Positions 14,063 through 21,577 of a stretch of DNA of 29,458 nucleotides are shown here, one piece after another. Source of the DNA: a virus; IMG/VR virus record IMGVR_UViG_3300009706_001692, positions 1 through 29,458 of that record, one strand, 5' to 3'. How positions within the stretch are numbered: position 1 is the stretch's first letter; each line of letters starts with the position of its first letter. The translations under genes and the position numbers were made by a program. A model generated the notes under the pieces. That model searched no databases, was not told where the DNA came from, and was given only the letters and a program-made list of their open reading frames with translations.

Positions 14063-14455
14063 TTAACTCTTACGCTTCCCGCCGAAGTACTCCACGGCAT
14101 TTCCACTATCGAGGAGATCTGCGTTAAGGCATGCAGTCATCTGACCGTCTGACCAGATGGTGGCAAGGATGCGTCCGTACTTGCCGGCCTTGTCTTTGCT
14201 TGTTTGAAGCATGATGTCCGGATGCCCGTCCAACCAGTCCACTACATAGTCTTTTGCTTGGAGGCCTAGTGCTTTCTCCTCAAGGTCTCTGGTTCGACTC
14301 TCCGGCGTGTTGATTCCATAGAGGCGCACGCGAACCTTGTGATGGATGGAGAATCCCAGGTCAACCATTAGATCCAGGGTGTCACCATCCACTACCCTCA
14401 CAACCGTGGCGTTGTAGCAAAAGCGTTCAATCTTCGTTTGATCGGAATTTGACAT
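14063..14455 (-). CDS. Staphylococcal-nuclease-like (SNase/thermonuclease) protein
   Basis: 130 aa. It matches the SNase OB-fold nuclease: ATVVRVVDGDTLDLMVDLG, then VRVRLYGINTPESR, then GKYGRILATIW. The likely catalytic set is present: D23 and/or D25 (VDGDT), R44 (RLYG), E52 (TPE) and R95 (YGR). The usual second calcium-binding Asp is Asn49 (GIN instead of GID), a substitution I believe occurs in other phage versions. No signal peptide is present, so it acts inside the cell or is packaged; degradation of host DNA is plausible. It overlaps the upstream small gene by 29 bases and precedes the lyase-like gene by 2. Confidence 0.88.
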   Translation of the reverse strand: MSNSDQTKIERFCYNATVVRVVDGDTLDLMVDLGFSIHHKVRVRLYGINTPESRTRDLEEKALGLQAKDYVVDWLDGHPDIMLQTSKDKAGKYGRILATIWSDGQMTACLNADLLDSGNAVEYFGGKRKS

Positions 14456-14618
14456 CTCTGTCCTCTTGTTGAAGTCGCCTCTGGCGTCGTACTTTTTTGG
14501 GGTTGTCGGAGAGTTCGTCGTGCATTAACTCTTCGAGGTCTTCTATCGAGCCTTTGAATCCGGTAGCCAAGCGTTCCCACTCTTCCCAGATCTCGCTGTC
14601 GGATGAGTTCTTGGCCAC
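14427..14618 (-). CDS. Small charged protein with GTG start
   Basis: 63 aa starting at GTG 14618 (MAKNSSDSEIWEEWERLATGFKGSIEDLEELMHDELSDN...), ending in a basic tail KKVRRQRRLQQEDRDVKFRS. There is no ribosome binding site; a TAATAT hexamer lies six bases before the GTG, the same spacing as the leaderless-type promoter at 9154. The 3' end overlaps the nuclease gene by 29 bases. A helical structure is likely; no family recognised. Confidence 0.6.
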   Translation of the reverse strand: MAKNSSDSEIWEEWERLATGFKGSIEDLEELMHDELSDNPKKVRRQRRLQQEDRDVKFRSNED

Positions 14619-14634
14619 GACTACATATTAGTCG
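14618..14634. repeat. Perfect 17-bp inverted repeat (operator candidate)
   Basis: CGACTA-CATAT-TAGTCG covers the stop of the 45-aa ORF, the candidate -10 hexamer and the GTG start of the 63-aa gene on the - strand. It could be a regulator binding site. Confidence 0.4.
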
Positions 14635-14765
14635 CTATTCGGGTCCATCCGAATAACCACTGTTTCTGGAGGATCATGGGGGTTGCTCCAGGGGTTGAGA
14701 ATAGGGCGTTCGCCAAATGCTTCTTGGCGCCAGTAGAACTCATCGTCCGGTTTCGGGTAGTGCAT
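14628..14765 (-). CDS. 45-aa small protein, easily missed
   Basis: The frame from ATG 14765 to TAA 14628 encodes MHYPKPDDEFYWRQEAFGERP, then ILNPWSNPHDPPETVVIRMDPNSD. The sequence is not low complexity, is rich in aromatic residues and acids, and fits neatly between the capsid terminator and the next gene (9-base gap). It is too short for common cut-offs. No strong ribosome binding site is seen. Function unknown. Confidence 0.55.
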   Translation of the reverse strand: MHYPKPDDEFYWRQEAFGERPILNPWSNPHDPPETVVIRMDPNSD

Positions 14766-14801
14766 TGCACGCTACTGCTTTCAAAATCATTTTTGTACAA
14801 C

Positions 14802-14845
14802 TAAAAGCCCCCGGCTTGCCCACCCTGGTGGTGGGGGCCGGGGGC
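14802..14845 (-). terminator. Rho-independent terminator after the capsid gene
   Basis: On the - strand, GCCCCCGGC (14845-14837) pairs with GCCGGGGGC (14815-14807), extended inside by CCACC/GGTGG, and is followed directly by TTTTAGTT. The T-run is present only in the - direction, so it ends the capsid transcript. Confidence 0.9.
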
Positions 14846-14896
14846 CTCTAGTTCACGGAGGCGTTAGTCGCTTCCGTTACCAGTTAGGATCTAGGA

Positions 14897-16237
14897 TCAA
14901 CTGGGAGCCGCATCGAAGGTGATCTTGGTGAAGGCCTCTGGGCGCTTCACTGCCAGGGCGAGACGCTGCTCGGCCAGGATCACGATTGCGTTGCGCACGA
15001 AGAAGTCTGAATGCTGCTCCGAAACGCGGATGTTGGCTTGCTCGCGGTCGTACAACTGCGCGCCAGTACCGAAAGCGCCCACCAAAGCGGTGCCCTCAGC
15101 AATAGCCGGAGTCTCAACAACCGGAATTCGCCACACGCGAGGCTCGCCACCGAGTGCCACGGAGACGGCGACCAGGTACTGGCCGTTTCCGTCCTTCGTC
15201 AACTCGATGTCTTCCCAGTCGTTCGGATGCATCACGACGCCCGTGGGCTCGTAGTATGCAAGGAACGACAGGGTTGCCGCGCGCCGAATGGCGTCTGCCT
15301 TGGTGTCCTTGACCGGCAGTGTTGCACCGGCTGACCATGAGTAGGTCTGGATACCTGTGGTCTGGAGAACGCCAGTCAGGTTTTCACCTGAGCCAGAACC
15401 GTTAAGGATCTGAGCGTCTTCCTGCAGCCTCAGGCCGTACATCAACTCGTTGTCGATGATCGACCGCAACTGCGGCTCGTCGGCCAGGACGTTGCGGTGA
15501 GCAGCCTCCCAGTGAGCGAGGGTCCGCACGGGAGCCTGCTCGCCAACGAACGTGAATGCCGACTGTGGCTTGGCCGTGAAGACCTCAGGCGAACCTGAGC
15601 GCTCCCCGACTGCTGCAGCAGCGTTGGTGAACCCGGTCATGCGGAAGTACTCCACGATGGCCGCGTTGGTGGTCCGTGTCGGGAAAAGTTCCCGAACTCG
15701 CTTCGTCCGCTGTGGCGGAATAACGATCGGATCACGCTGAATGCTGCCGAACGCGCCAGGGGTGCCGGTCGGGAGACCCGAGTAGACATCCTTGACGTTG
15801 TATTCGAAGGCACTCTTCGTGGTCAGTGAACCCTCAAACTGCCAAGGGTTCGGCATGTTGGCGCCGTTGCGACCGTTCTGGAGGGACTTGAACTCCTCCG
15901 AGTCGCAGAAGGCCTGGCCGAGGGTCTTGTACTGAGGCTGGGCACCTGCAAAAGCAGCGCCTGCAGCAGCAGCACCAGAAACCGATTCGACTTCGACCTC
16001 GGGGGAAGAGGGGGTTGCGCCCCACTCGTTGATTGCATCAAGGTCCTGAATGCCCTTGATGAGACCCTGCAACTCCTTGATGTCGACCATGTTCTTGTCG
16101 AAAGCGCCTTTGCGCTCTTGATCGACAATGAGAACATCGTCTTCCACCTTGAAGGAGTCAGCAATGGTTTGGTTGTCCGCCATTTTGGTGCGAAGTGCGG
16201 TCTGCAGTTCGCCCATGCGGGAAGTGTCTTGTGACAT
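14897..16237 (-). CDS. HK97-fold major capsid protein
   Basis: 446 aa with GAGG about eight bases before the ATG. Residues 1-70 are helical and charged, as in the scaffolding delta domain of HK97-type capsid precursors, and residues 71-100 are an Ala/Gly-rich link where cleavage would be expected. The remaining part is the mature shell domain: VIPPQRTKRVRELFPTRTTNAAIVEYFRMTGF, HWEAAHRNVLADEPQLRSIIDNELMYGLRLQEDAQILNGSGSGENLTGVLQTTG, ADAIRRAATLSFLAYYEPTGVVMHPNDWEDIEL, VVETPAIAEGTALVGAFGTGAQLYDREQANIRVSEQHSDFFVRNAIVILAEQRLALAVKRPEAFTKI. It forms the icosahedral shell. It does not contain the GLRSxR motif of the upstream giant proteins. A strong terminator follows it. Confidence 0.95.
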   Translation of the reverse strand: MSQDTSRMGELQTALRTKMADNQTIADSFKVEDDVLIVDQERKGAFDKNMVDIKELQGLIKGIQDLDAINEWGATPSSPEVEVESVSGAAAAGAAFAGAQPQYKTLGQAFCDSEEFKSLQNGRNGANMPNPWQFEGSLTTKSAFEYNVKDVYSGLPTGTPGAFGSIQRDPIVIPPQRTKRVRELFPTRTTNAAIVEYFRMTGFTNAAAAVGERSGSPEVFTAKPQSAFTFVGEQAPVRTLAHWEAAHRNVLADEPQLRSIIDNELMYGLRLQEDAQILNGSGSGENLTGVLQTTGIQTYSWSAGATLPVKDTKADAIRRAATLSFLAYYEPTGVVMHPNDWEDIELTKDGNGQYLVAVSVALGGEPRVWRIPVVETPAIAEGTALVGAFGTGAQLYDREQANIRVSEQHSDFFVRNAIVILAEQRLALAVKRPEAFTKITFDAAPS

Positions 16238-16307
16238 ATGCTCGCCTCTGTGAGAGAAAGTTGGGTAGTTGCTTTGTTTGCAGGGTCTAGGTAAGCACCT
16301 GTCCCAT

Positions 16308-16324
16308 TAGTAAATAGATTACTA
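16308..16324. repeat. Perfect 17-bp inverted repeat upstream of the capsid gene
   Basis: TAGTAA-ATAGA-TTACTA lies in the 110-base gap between the 55-aa gene and the capsid gene. Arm and spacer lengths equal those of the inverted repeat at 14618. On the - strand a TTGCAC hexamer lies 17 bases before TAGTAA, a weak promoter possibility. Confidence 0.4.
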
Positions 16325-16347
16325 GGCTTCTTCTGCTAGCAGTGCAA

Positions 16348-16515
16348 CTACTGCGATTTGGGGTATCGCGAACCTATTTCTTCGAGTGTCTCTGGAAAGC
16401 GGGGTTTGGCTTTCCTGGCTTTCTCGATCTTGTCTGTGTACCGTTTGGCCTGTTTGATATACGCTTCGGCTTCTTCGATCACGCTCGGCTGTTCGTTAAC
16501 GCGACGCTTAGTCAT
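16348..16515 (-). CDS. Small basic helical protein before the capsid gene
   Basis: 55 aa from the ATG at 16515, which overlaps the end of the upstream 50-aa gene by 8 bases; an earlier in-frame ATG at 16539 is less likely. The sequence MTKRRVNEQPSVIEEAEAYIKQAKRYTDKIEKARKAKPRFPETLEEIGSRYPKSQ is a predicted basic helix or coiled coil. Position between a giant virion gene and the capsid gene suggests an assembly or head-related role; no family recognised. Confidence 0.65.
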   Translation of the reverse strand: MTKRRVNEQPSVIEEAEAYIKQAKRYTDKIEKARKAKPRFPETLEEIGSRYPKSQ

Positions 16516-16660
16516 ACGATGGTAGTCCCAACGCTTCATAAGAGTCGTCTGTTCGATTTCTTATCCAGTCTCGATTGCGGGGGTCTGCATCCAGATCAGG
16601 AAACTGCTTATCCTGGGAAGCGTTCGAGGACTTGGATGGTTTGTTTTCCGTGGCGGACAA
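16508..16660 (-). CDS. 50-aa protein with TTG start overlapping the giant gene
   Basis: I place the start at TTG 16660, which has a perfect AAGGAG six bases upstream, both lying inside the end of the giant gene (53-base overlap). A longer frame up to 16717 lacks such a site. The product ends DADPRNRDWIRNRTDDSYEALGLPSYD and opens with a Ser/Lys-rich stretch. No domain recognised. The overlap ties its translation to the giant protein. Confidence 0.6.
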   Translation of the reverse strand: MSATENKPSKSSNASQDKQFPDLDADPRNRDWIRNRTDDSYEALGLPSYD

Positions 16661-19600
16661 TGCACTCTCCTTCCGACAAACAGCCGAAGCCGTTGGTTGA
16701 TAGACCGACGATATCATCGATGGAAACTTCTGATTTCATAACAAATCCGGTCAGATCTGGTTCGTTTGCTCCCATCCCCATGTTGGCAAAGCCTCTGGCC
16801 GTCTCTTCTGTAATCGACCATGCGGTCAATGCCGAGCCTGGCCTGTCTGCCCCAAGAGTCTGAGGTGGCTGACCTATGAGTGCATCTAGGTGGTCTGCTT
16901 CAGATCCGTCAAAGATAACTCCCCGATACAGGGTTAGTTTCTCTATTCCCAGTGCTTTCAGCCGTTTCACGGTGGCTCGTTGTTCTGCGGCAAGGACGGC
17001 TTGATATGCCTCTCCGTAGTAATGTTCTAAAGCGAGGGTTTGAACAATGGCCCGCTCGCCCGAATTCCGTCCCGTCGCGCGTTTCCGGATCATATTGCGA
17101 CGGTGGTCCATGTTTCTGTGAGACTGCGTTTCATCCATGGGTCCGAGGTTTTTAACAACTTTGGCTGCTCGTTTCTTAAGTTCAGCGTAGTTTATGTTCC
17201 TCGGTACGAAGTCCTGGGCTTCTTCATCCCATTCCACCCTGGGGACGGCATGGAATATTTCCCTCTGGATTTTCTCGTCGTCCCAGCCCAATGTTCTGGC
17301 CATGGACAATTGGGTTAGCAAGGCCCCTGAGTCGTGCCCGCCTGATACGCGGGTCCAATGATCATGTATGCGGTTCACCAAACCCTCAACGCGATCAGGA
17401 CCAACAGCCTTTTCGATAATGTCTTTTTCCTCAGGAGTTATCTCATCCACGAGTGTCTTAACGCCCTGGCGCTTTACCTCTGCCCTCCATCCCTGTGGTA
17501 CGCCGACGATTATCGAGCCCCCCTCTTCGAGGTTGATGTTGCTGCCGTATACCTCGACGCCGTCCGCCCGTGCCGCTGACGGACCCGTGTTTTGCCCGAA
17601 TGATATCGTTTTGGCTTCCTTGAGTTTTTTCATGTCTGCATCGTCGAGGGGGTCCAGTCCGGCCACTTTCAGCGACTCGCTGATTACGGCAATAGTTGTT
17701 TCTCTCTCGGCCGCCGACATTGGCTGCCTACTACTTTTAAGACCTCCCCCGGCTGCTTCCCTTGTGGCCTTGGCCCGTCGTCGAACAGTGCTGCCCATCT
17801 CGCCACCGCTCATATTTCCGAAACCGGCCAGGCTGTGAGTTGTTGCAACCTCTACGAACTCAACCATGTCCGGATCCAAGAACATGTAGTCGGTACGACT
17901 CATCTCTCGGATGCCTACCTCATGCGACTTGACTACGTCATAGCCAAGATCTTTGATAGCAGCATTCATCTGGTTGCGAATAAGATCTAGCCGATCTGAG
18001 GGTAAGAACCCATCCAACTCCCCACGTCCATATGCCACATCGCCTTCCTGCATGTACTTTTGTATTTGCAGCAAGGTCTCTGGGCCAGTTACTTCGCCGC
18101 GCTTACGGTCAATGAAATCAAGAGTGGCTTCCAGTTCTTCCTCGAGATATTTGATCTTCCAGTTATCTCTTCTCTCTGCTTGCGAGGATTTTTTGATTTC
18201 ACGCAAGAGAGACTCGATGGCAGGGATGGCAACCCCGTCAAGAACATCGTCTGGGAGCGGATCCATAACGTCCAATATCTGAGGCGGGTTTTCGCCCTTC
18301 CATCTTGTTGTATGCAAATGTCCGGGATCGACGGTGTCGTATCCGCCCTCGGCATTGCGTTGCCAAGGATTAGCCCATCCTTTGATTGCCGGGAACGCAC
18401 TGGCAGTCGTGTAAATACCCGGTCCCCACTGGCCCGAGTCGTTACGGCTGACTTCATAATCAACGTCTCCGGTCAGATCAACAGGGCCGCCGTGGTACAA
18501 GGTGATGGGATCACCGTCTTTGATATGTCCATCGAATATGCCGCGAATGGGGCTTGTTTCCTGGTTATGGACCCCCACGCCAGAATCAAGACCAGATTCT
18601 GTTAGCCGCCTGTACCCCTCTGTGGTCTGCCTGATTCGTAGGGTCTCAGCGAGATCTTCCATGAACTCGGGGTCTCGTTCCTCTACGAGTTCTCGTATGG
18701 CTTCCAGGTAGTCGGGCTTGATTGGAGCATCACGCCCTCCCATCATCCCGCGAGGTGAAGACCGCATCTCGTAAGCAAGTTGATCCAGAATCGTGTCCGA
18801 CTGCTCGGCCCCCGCTTCGGCAAATATCTCGCGCAACTGTCCTATCGCTTCGTTGTGGAGTCGCTCATCTTCCGCATCTGCATCATCAGTTCTCTTGGAC
18901 TCGAACCCCCCATCAATCCCCATGTCTTCCAAATGCTGGTCGACCTGCTCCCGTGTGAGGAACGTGGCGTCGCCATCGTAAAAGTCGCCGCCGAACAGGC
19001 TCACCTGCGTTTCCTCGTACTCGGCAGGAGAGAAGCGTCCGGCGATATCCACCTCTTCCATTTCGCCCGCCCTGTAGTACACGTCCCGGGCCATGTCGGG
19101 TTTCAACGCCTCAAGTCGTCCGCGATCCATGTCGTCGAACTCCAAAATATCGTCGCCGTCTCTAACACTGGCGTAATCGCGAACCATCGTCACATCACGC
19201 ACTGGCGCTGCAGCGTTGGCTTCGTTTGCCCTATCGATTGCCTCCAGGAAGGAATCGATTGTTGCCTGCTTCTGCTTGGGCGGCAGATCCATGCCCTCGA
19301 CCAACACAAGGATTTGCTCTTTGGCGTGGTCCCGATCGGCTGAACTCATCAACGGGGGAGGAGGCTTGACAGCGTCGTACTCAACCCAGGCGTGCCCGGA
19401 TCGCTCCCCCACCTTTGGGAATACCGGTGAGCCGACAACAACCCGGACATTGGTTACAGGATCACCATCTGCGTCCACACCCTTTTCTGCAAGTTCTACA
19501 GCAGCGCGATACGAGGCAGAATAACAATCACCATCGCCGGATCGGAGTTCGTAGCCGTACTGTTCCTCGAACGCCCGTTCACCATCGGTCTGAATTCCTT

Positions 19601-21572
19601 TGGCTTTCAGGTGGCGGCGATAAGCGTCTTGGAGGTTTTCACCTTCGTCACCTCGCCGACTCGCGAGGCTGCCTGGGGCTCGAATGGCTTTCTCTCGTCG
19701 TGCTTCATCCCACTTCCTGAAGCCCCCAGGATTCTCGCCTTCTTCCCTGAGCCTTTCGGCATACGTTTTGCCCCTGCGGGGATCATCTCTCTGGGAATAC
19801 CTAGTTACCGCCGGTCGGTCAGCGACCTTTCCCCGGAACAAAACCGGGTCCCCATCAGAATCTTTAGGATCGAAGATTTCATTGAACTTATCTTCATCGT
19901 ATATGACAAGGTGCCCATCTTTAAAAGTAGCCACCAGAGGGGGTGCTTCGTCTATGGACCCACCGTTGTCATATATGTGGGCTTCATCTATACGACCCTC
20001 TTCGACATACTTCACGACTTGATCAAGAACATTCATAGCATCTTCGGGTTCGGCCCCATACCTGCGCCTCTGGTTGGTGCGACGATCAGCGATTCTGCGG
20101 GAACGTTCATCGTCAGGAACGTGAAGATAGTGCATTACTGAAGCCGTGTCGCTTCTCCGACCGTTCCTGTGATCCCGTCCCGGGAAAAGCACACTGTTCA
20201 TCAGGAGTCCGTCCTTGCCGGTTCCCTGAACAACAACGTCCATGCCCTCCTCTAGGGCTTCTTGCAGAGTCCTTCCCGACTGGTCTCTGGAGAACTGGTG
20301 CGACTCCCCAGAGCCTTCGCCGAAGTTCCATCGTTTATGAAATCTCTTGTAATCGTCCGGATTGGTATGAGCGGCTTCACTCGCGTCCGGAACTAGAAGA
20401 TGTCCCAGGCTGGTTCTTGCAGTTTTCCCTGATCCCGGTGCGCCATAAACCCAATGAACTCGCTGCACAGGTTTGCCGCGATGCTCTTGATCGACTGCAT
20501 CGAGGGTCGCTTTACGGTATTTGGCAGCCTTCTCCGTATCCGACAGATCGCGGTCTTCTTCGGGAGTGAGTTTGAAGCCGCGTACCGATTTGAACCCACC
20601 AGTCGCCTCGGCGAACTCGTAGTATTCGGCCATCTCGTCAATCTCCGTGTCAGTTACCGGGGAATTGAGACGCGAGTCCCTCATGTCCAAGTTGAACTCA
20701 CGTCGATCTCTTTCCAGATCGCGTCGTCGCTCACTCCGATCCGCCGATCGTTCTGCACGCCGTCGACCGGTTCTGGTCGTTCGGGGGCCAAATCGCCAAC
20801 CCCCGACAGGACCATCACGTCGGGACCGCAGACCTGGGACTCGTGGAGTAGCCGGGCGCTCCCAAACAGTTCCCTCCTGAACCAGCATGTCCATATCTGC
20901 ATCCCGCGCATCCGCATTGAAGGCAGTTGTTGCGGCAACACGAGCACGGTTGAGTTTCCGACCGAGAGCCTTCCCCTCGTACAGTTCTTCCATCAACGAC
21001 TTTTTCCGGCGCAATTGTCGGCGAACCTCACGAGAAACTGCGCGCTCTAGCGTGCGCCGGGCTTGGCGACGTTGATAGTTGCGGCCAAACGCTGTTGACC
21101 CAGTGCGCTTTGCATAATCAGTCATGTTGCTGCACGGCATCCAAACGGTGTTCCCAGTACGGGACACACGCCTAGAAACACCGATGCATCCCAACTGGCG
21201 GGATCGCCGACGAGCCAACCGGGGAGTCGTAAACACATCCGGGTCTTCCTCATCCGGAGCCCAGGGTGCGGACTTAACTGAACCGCCGACAAGACCGCCA
21301 CCAGCGATCGTGTCGATGGAAGTCACACCCCGTTCAGCGAGAGGTTCCCAGTCTCGTTTGTTTTTTCCCTTGGAATTACGAGATCGGCGACGCTGCTCAA
21401 CTACCCGAACGGTGTTTTTCTTGTCTTTTTTGACAAGTTCTTCGTATTCCTCCATGGTTGTGCACGGCATCCACTTCCCGTCGGGGTGCTTGTGCGCGCC
21501 AGTACAGCCCATTTCTTGGGCGAGGCGTAGCGCGGCTGCCTTGGACGCCACCAGATCGGTATCTGTCGCCAT
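16608..21572 (-). CDS. Giant polyvalent virion-type protein: Cys-pair repeats, Zeta-like kinase, Cys/His peptidase-like, two ART domains
   Basis: 1,654 aa from ATG 21572, five bases after the previous stop (the frame is open to 21677). Domains: a duplicated GC-x-G...WMPC module (residues 15-46, 121-155); Arg-rich helices (165-215); an LVQEGTV module (218-240); a Zeta-toxin/UNAG-kinase-like P-loop domain (about 365-565) with GAPGSGKT at 377-384, NPDDY and VVVQGT; a Cys/His peptidase-like domain (about 670-735) with GDC683YSASYRAA and GH727AWVEYD; an ADP-ribosyltransferase-like domain (about 1020-1240) with LYHGG, GPGIYTT and LGYDVV; and a second ART (1545-1654) with YR1550G, WS1586IT and E1634-x-E1636. 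Several G-[LFMY]-x-S-x-R motifs separate these. Residues 1284-1510 are unassigned. This matches phage polyvalent proteins thought to be packaged and injected like T4 Alt. Domain calls are by motif; kinase and peptidase activity are inferred. Confidence 0.85.
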   Translation of the reverse strand: MATDTDLVASKAAALRLAQEMGCTGAHKHPDGKWMPCTTMEEYEELVKKDKKNTVRVVEQRRRSRNSKGKNKRDWEPLAERGVTSIDTIAGGGLVGGSVKSAPWAPDEEDPDVFTTPRLARRRSRQLGCIGVSRRVSRTGNTVWMPCSNMTDYAKRTGSTAFGRNYQRRQARRTLERAVSREVRRQLRRKKSLMEELYEGKALGRKLNRARVAATTAFNADARDADMDMLVQEGTVWERPATPRVPGLRSRRDGPVGGWRFGPRTTRTGRRRAERSADRSERRRDLERDRREFNLDMRDSRLNSPVTDTEIDEMAEYYEFAEATGGFKSVRGFKLTPEEDRDLSDTEKAAKYRKATLDAVDQEHRGKPVQRVHWVYGAPGSGKTARTSLGHLLVPDASEAAHTNPDDYKRFHKRWNFGEGSGESHQFSRDQSGRTLQEALEEGMDVVVQGTGKDGLLMNSVLFPGRDHRNGRRSDTASVMHYLHVPDDERSRRIADRRTNQRRRYGAEPEDAMNVLDQVVKYVEEGRIDEAHIYDNGGSIDEAPPLVATFKDGHLVIYDEDKFNEIFDPKDSDGDPVLFRGKVADRPAVTRYSQRDDPRRGKTYAERLREEGENPGGFRKWDEARREKAIRAPGSLASRRGDEGENLQDAYRRHLKAKGIQTDGERAFEEQYGYELRSGDGDCYSASYRAAVELAEKGVDADGDPVTNVRVVVGSPVFPKVGERSGHAWVEYDAVKPPPPLMSSADRDHAKEQILVLVEGMDLPPKQKQATIDSFLEAIDRANEANAAAPVRDVTMVRDYASVRDGDDILEFDDMDRGRLEALKPDMARDVYYRAGEMEEVDIAGRFSPAEYEETQVSLFGGDFYDGDATFLTREQVDQHLEDMGIDGGFESKRTDDADAEDERLHNEAIGQLREIFAEAGAEQSDTILDQLAYEMRSSPRGMMGGRDAPIKPDYLEAIRELVEERDPEFMEDLAETLRIRQTTEGYRRLTESGLDSGVGVHNQETSPIRGIFDGHIKDGDPITLYHGGPVDLTGDVDYEVSRNDSGQWGPGIYTTASAFPAIKGWANPWQRNAEGGYDTVDPGHLHTTRWKGENPPQILDVMDPLPDDVLDGVAIPAIESLLREIKKSSQAERRDNWKIKYLEEELEATLDFIDRKRGEVTGPETLLQIQKYMQEGDVAYGRGELDGFLPSDRLDLIRNQMNAAIKDLGYDVVKSHEVGIREMSRTDYMFLDPDMVEFVEVATTHSLAGFGNMSGGEMGSTVRRRAKATREAAGGGLKSSRQPMSAAERETTIAVISESLKVAGLDPLDDADMKKLKEAKTISFGQNTGPSAARADGVEVYGSNINLEEGGSIIVGVPQGWRAEVKRQGVKTLVDEITPEEKDIIEKAVGPDRVEGLVNRIHDHWTRVSGGHDSGALLTQLSMARTLGWDDEKIQREIFHAVPRVEWDEEAQDFVPRNINYAELKKRAAKVVKNLGPMDETQSHRNMDHRRNMIRKRATGRNSGERAIVQTLALEHYYGEAYQAVLAAEQRATVKRLKALGIEKLTLYRGVIFDGSEADHLDALIGQPPQTLGADRPGSALTAWSITEETARGFANMGMGANEPDLTGFVMKSEVSIDDIVGLSTNGFGCLSEGECIVRHGKQTIQVLERFPG
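20421..20444 (-). other. Walker A (P-loop) of the Zeta-like kinase domain
   Basis: The codons spell GAPGSGKT inside the giant gene, preceded by the strand VHWVY, as in Zeta-toxin and related kinases. The downstream NPDDY could supply the acidic catalytic residue. Confidence 0.85.
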
Positions 21573-21577
21573 GGCGA

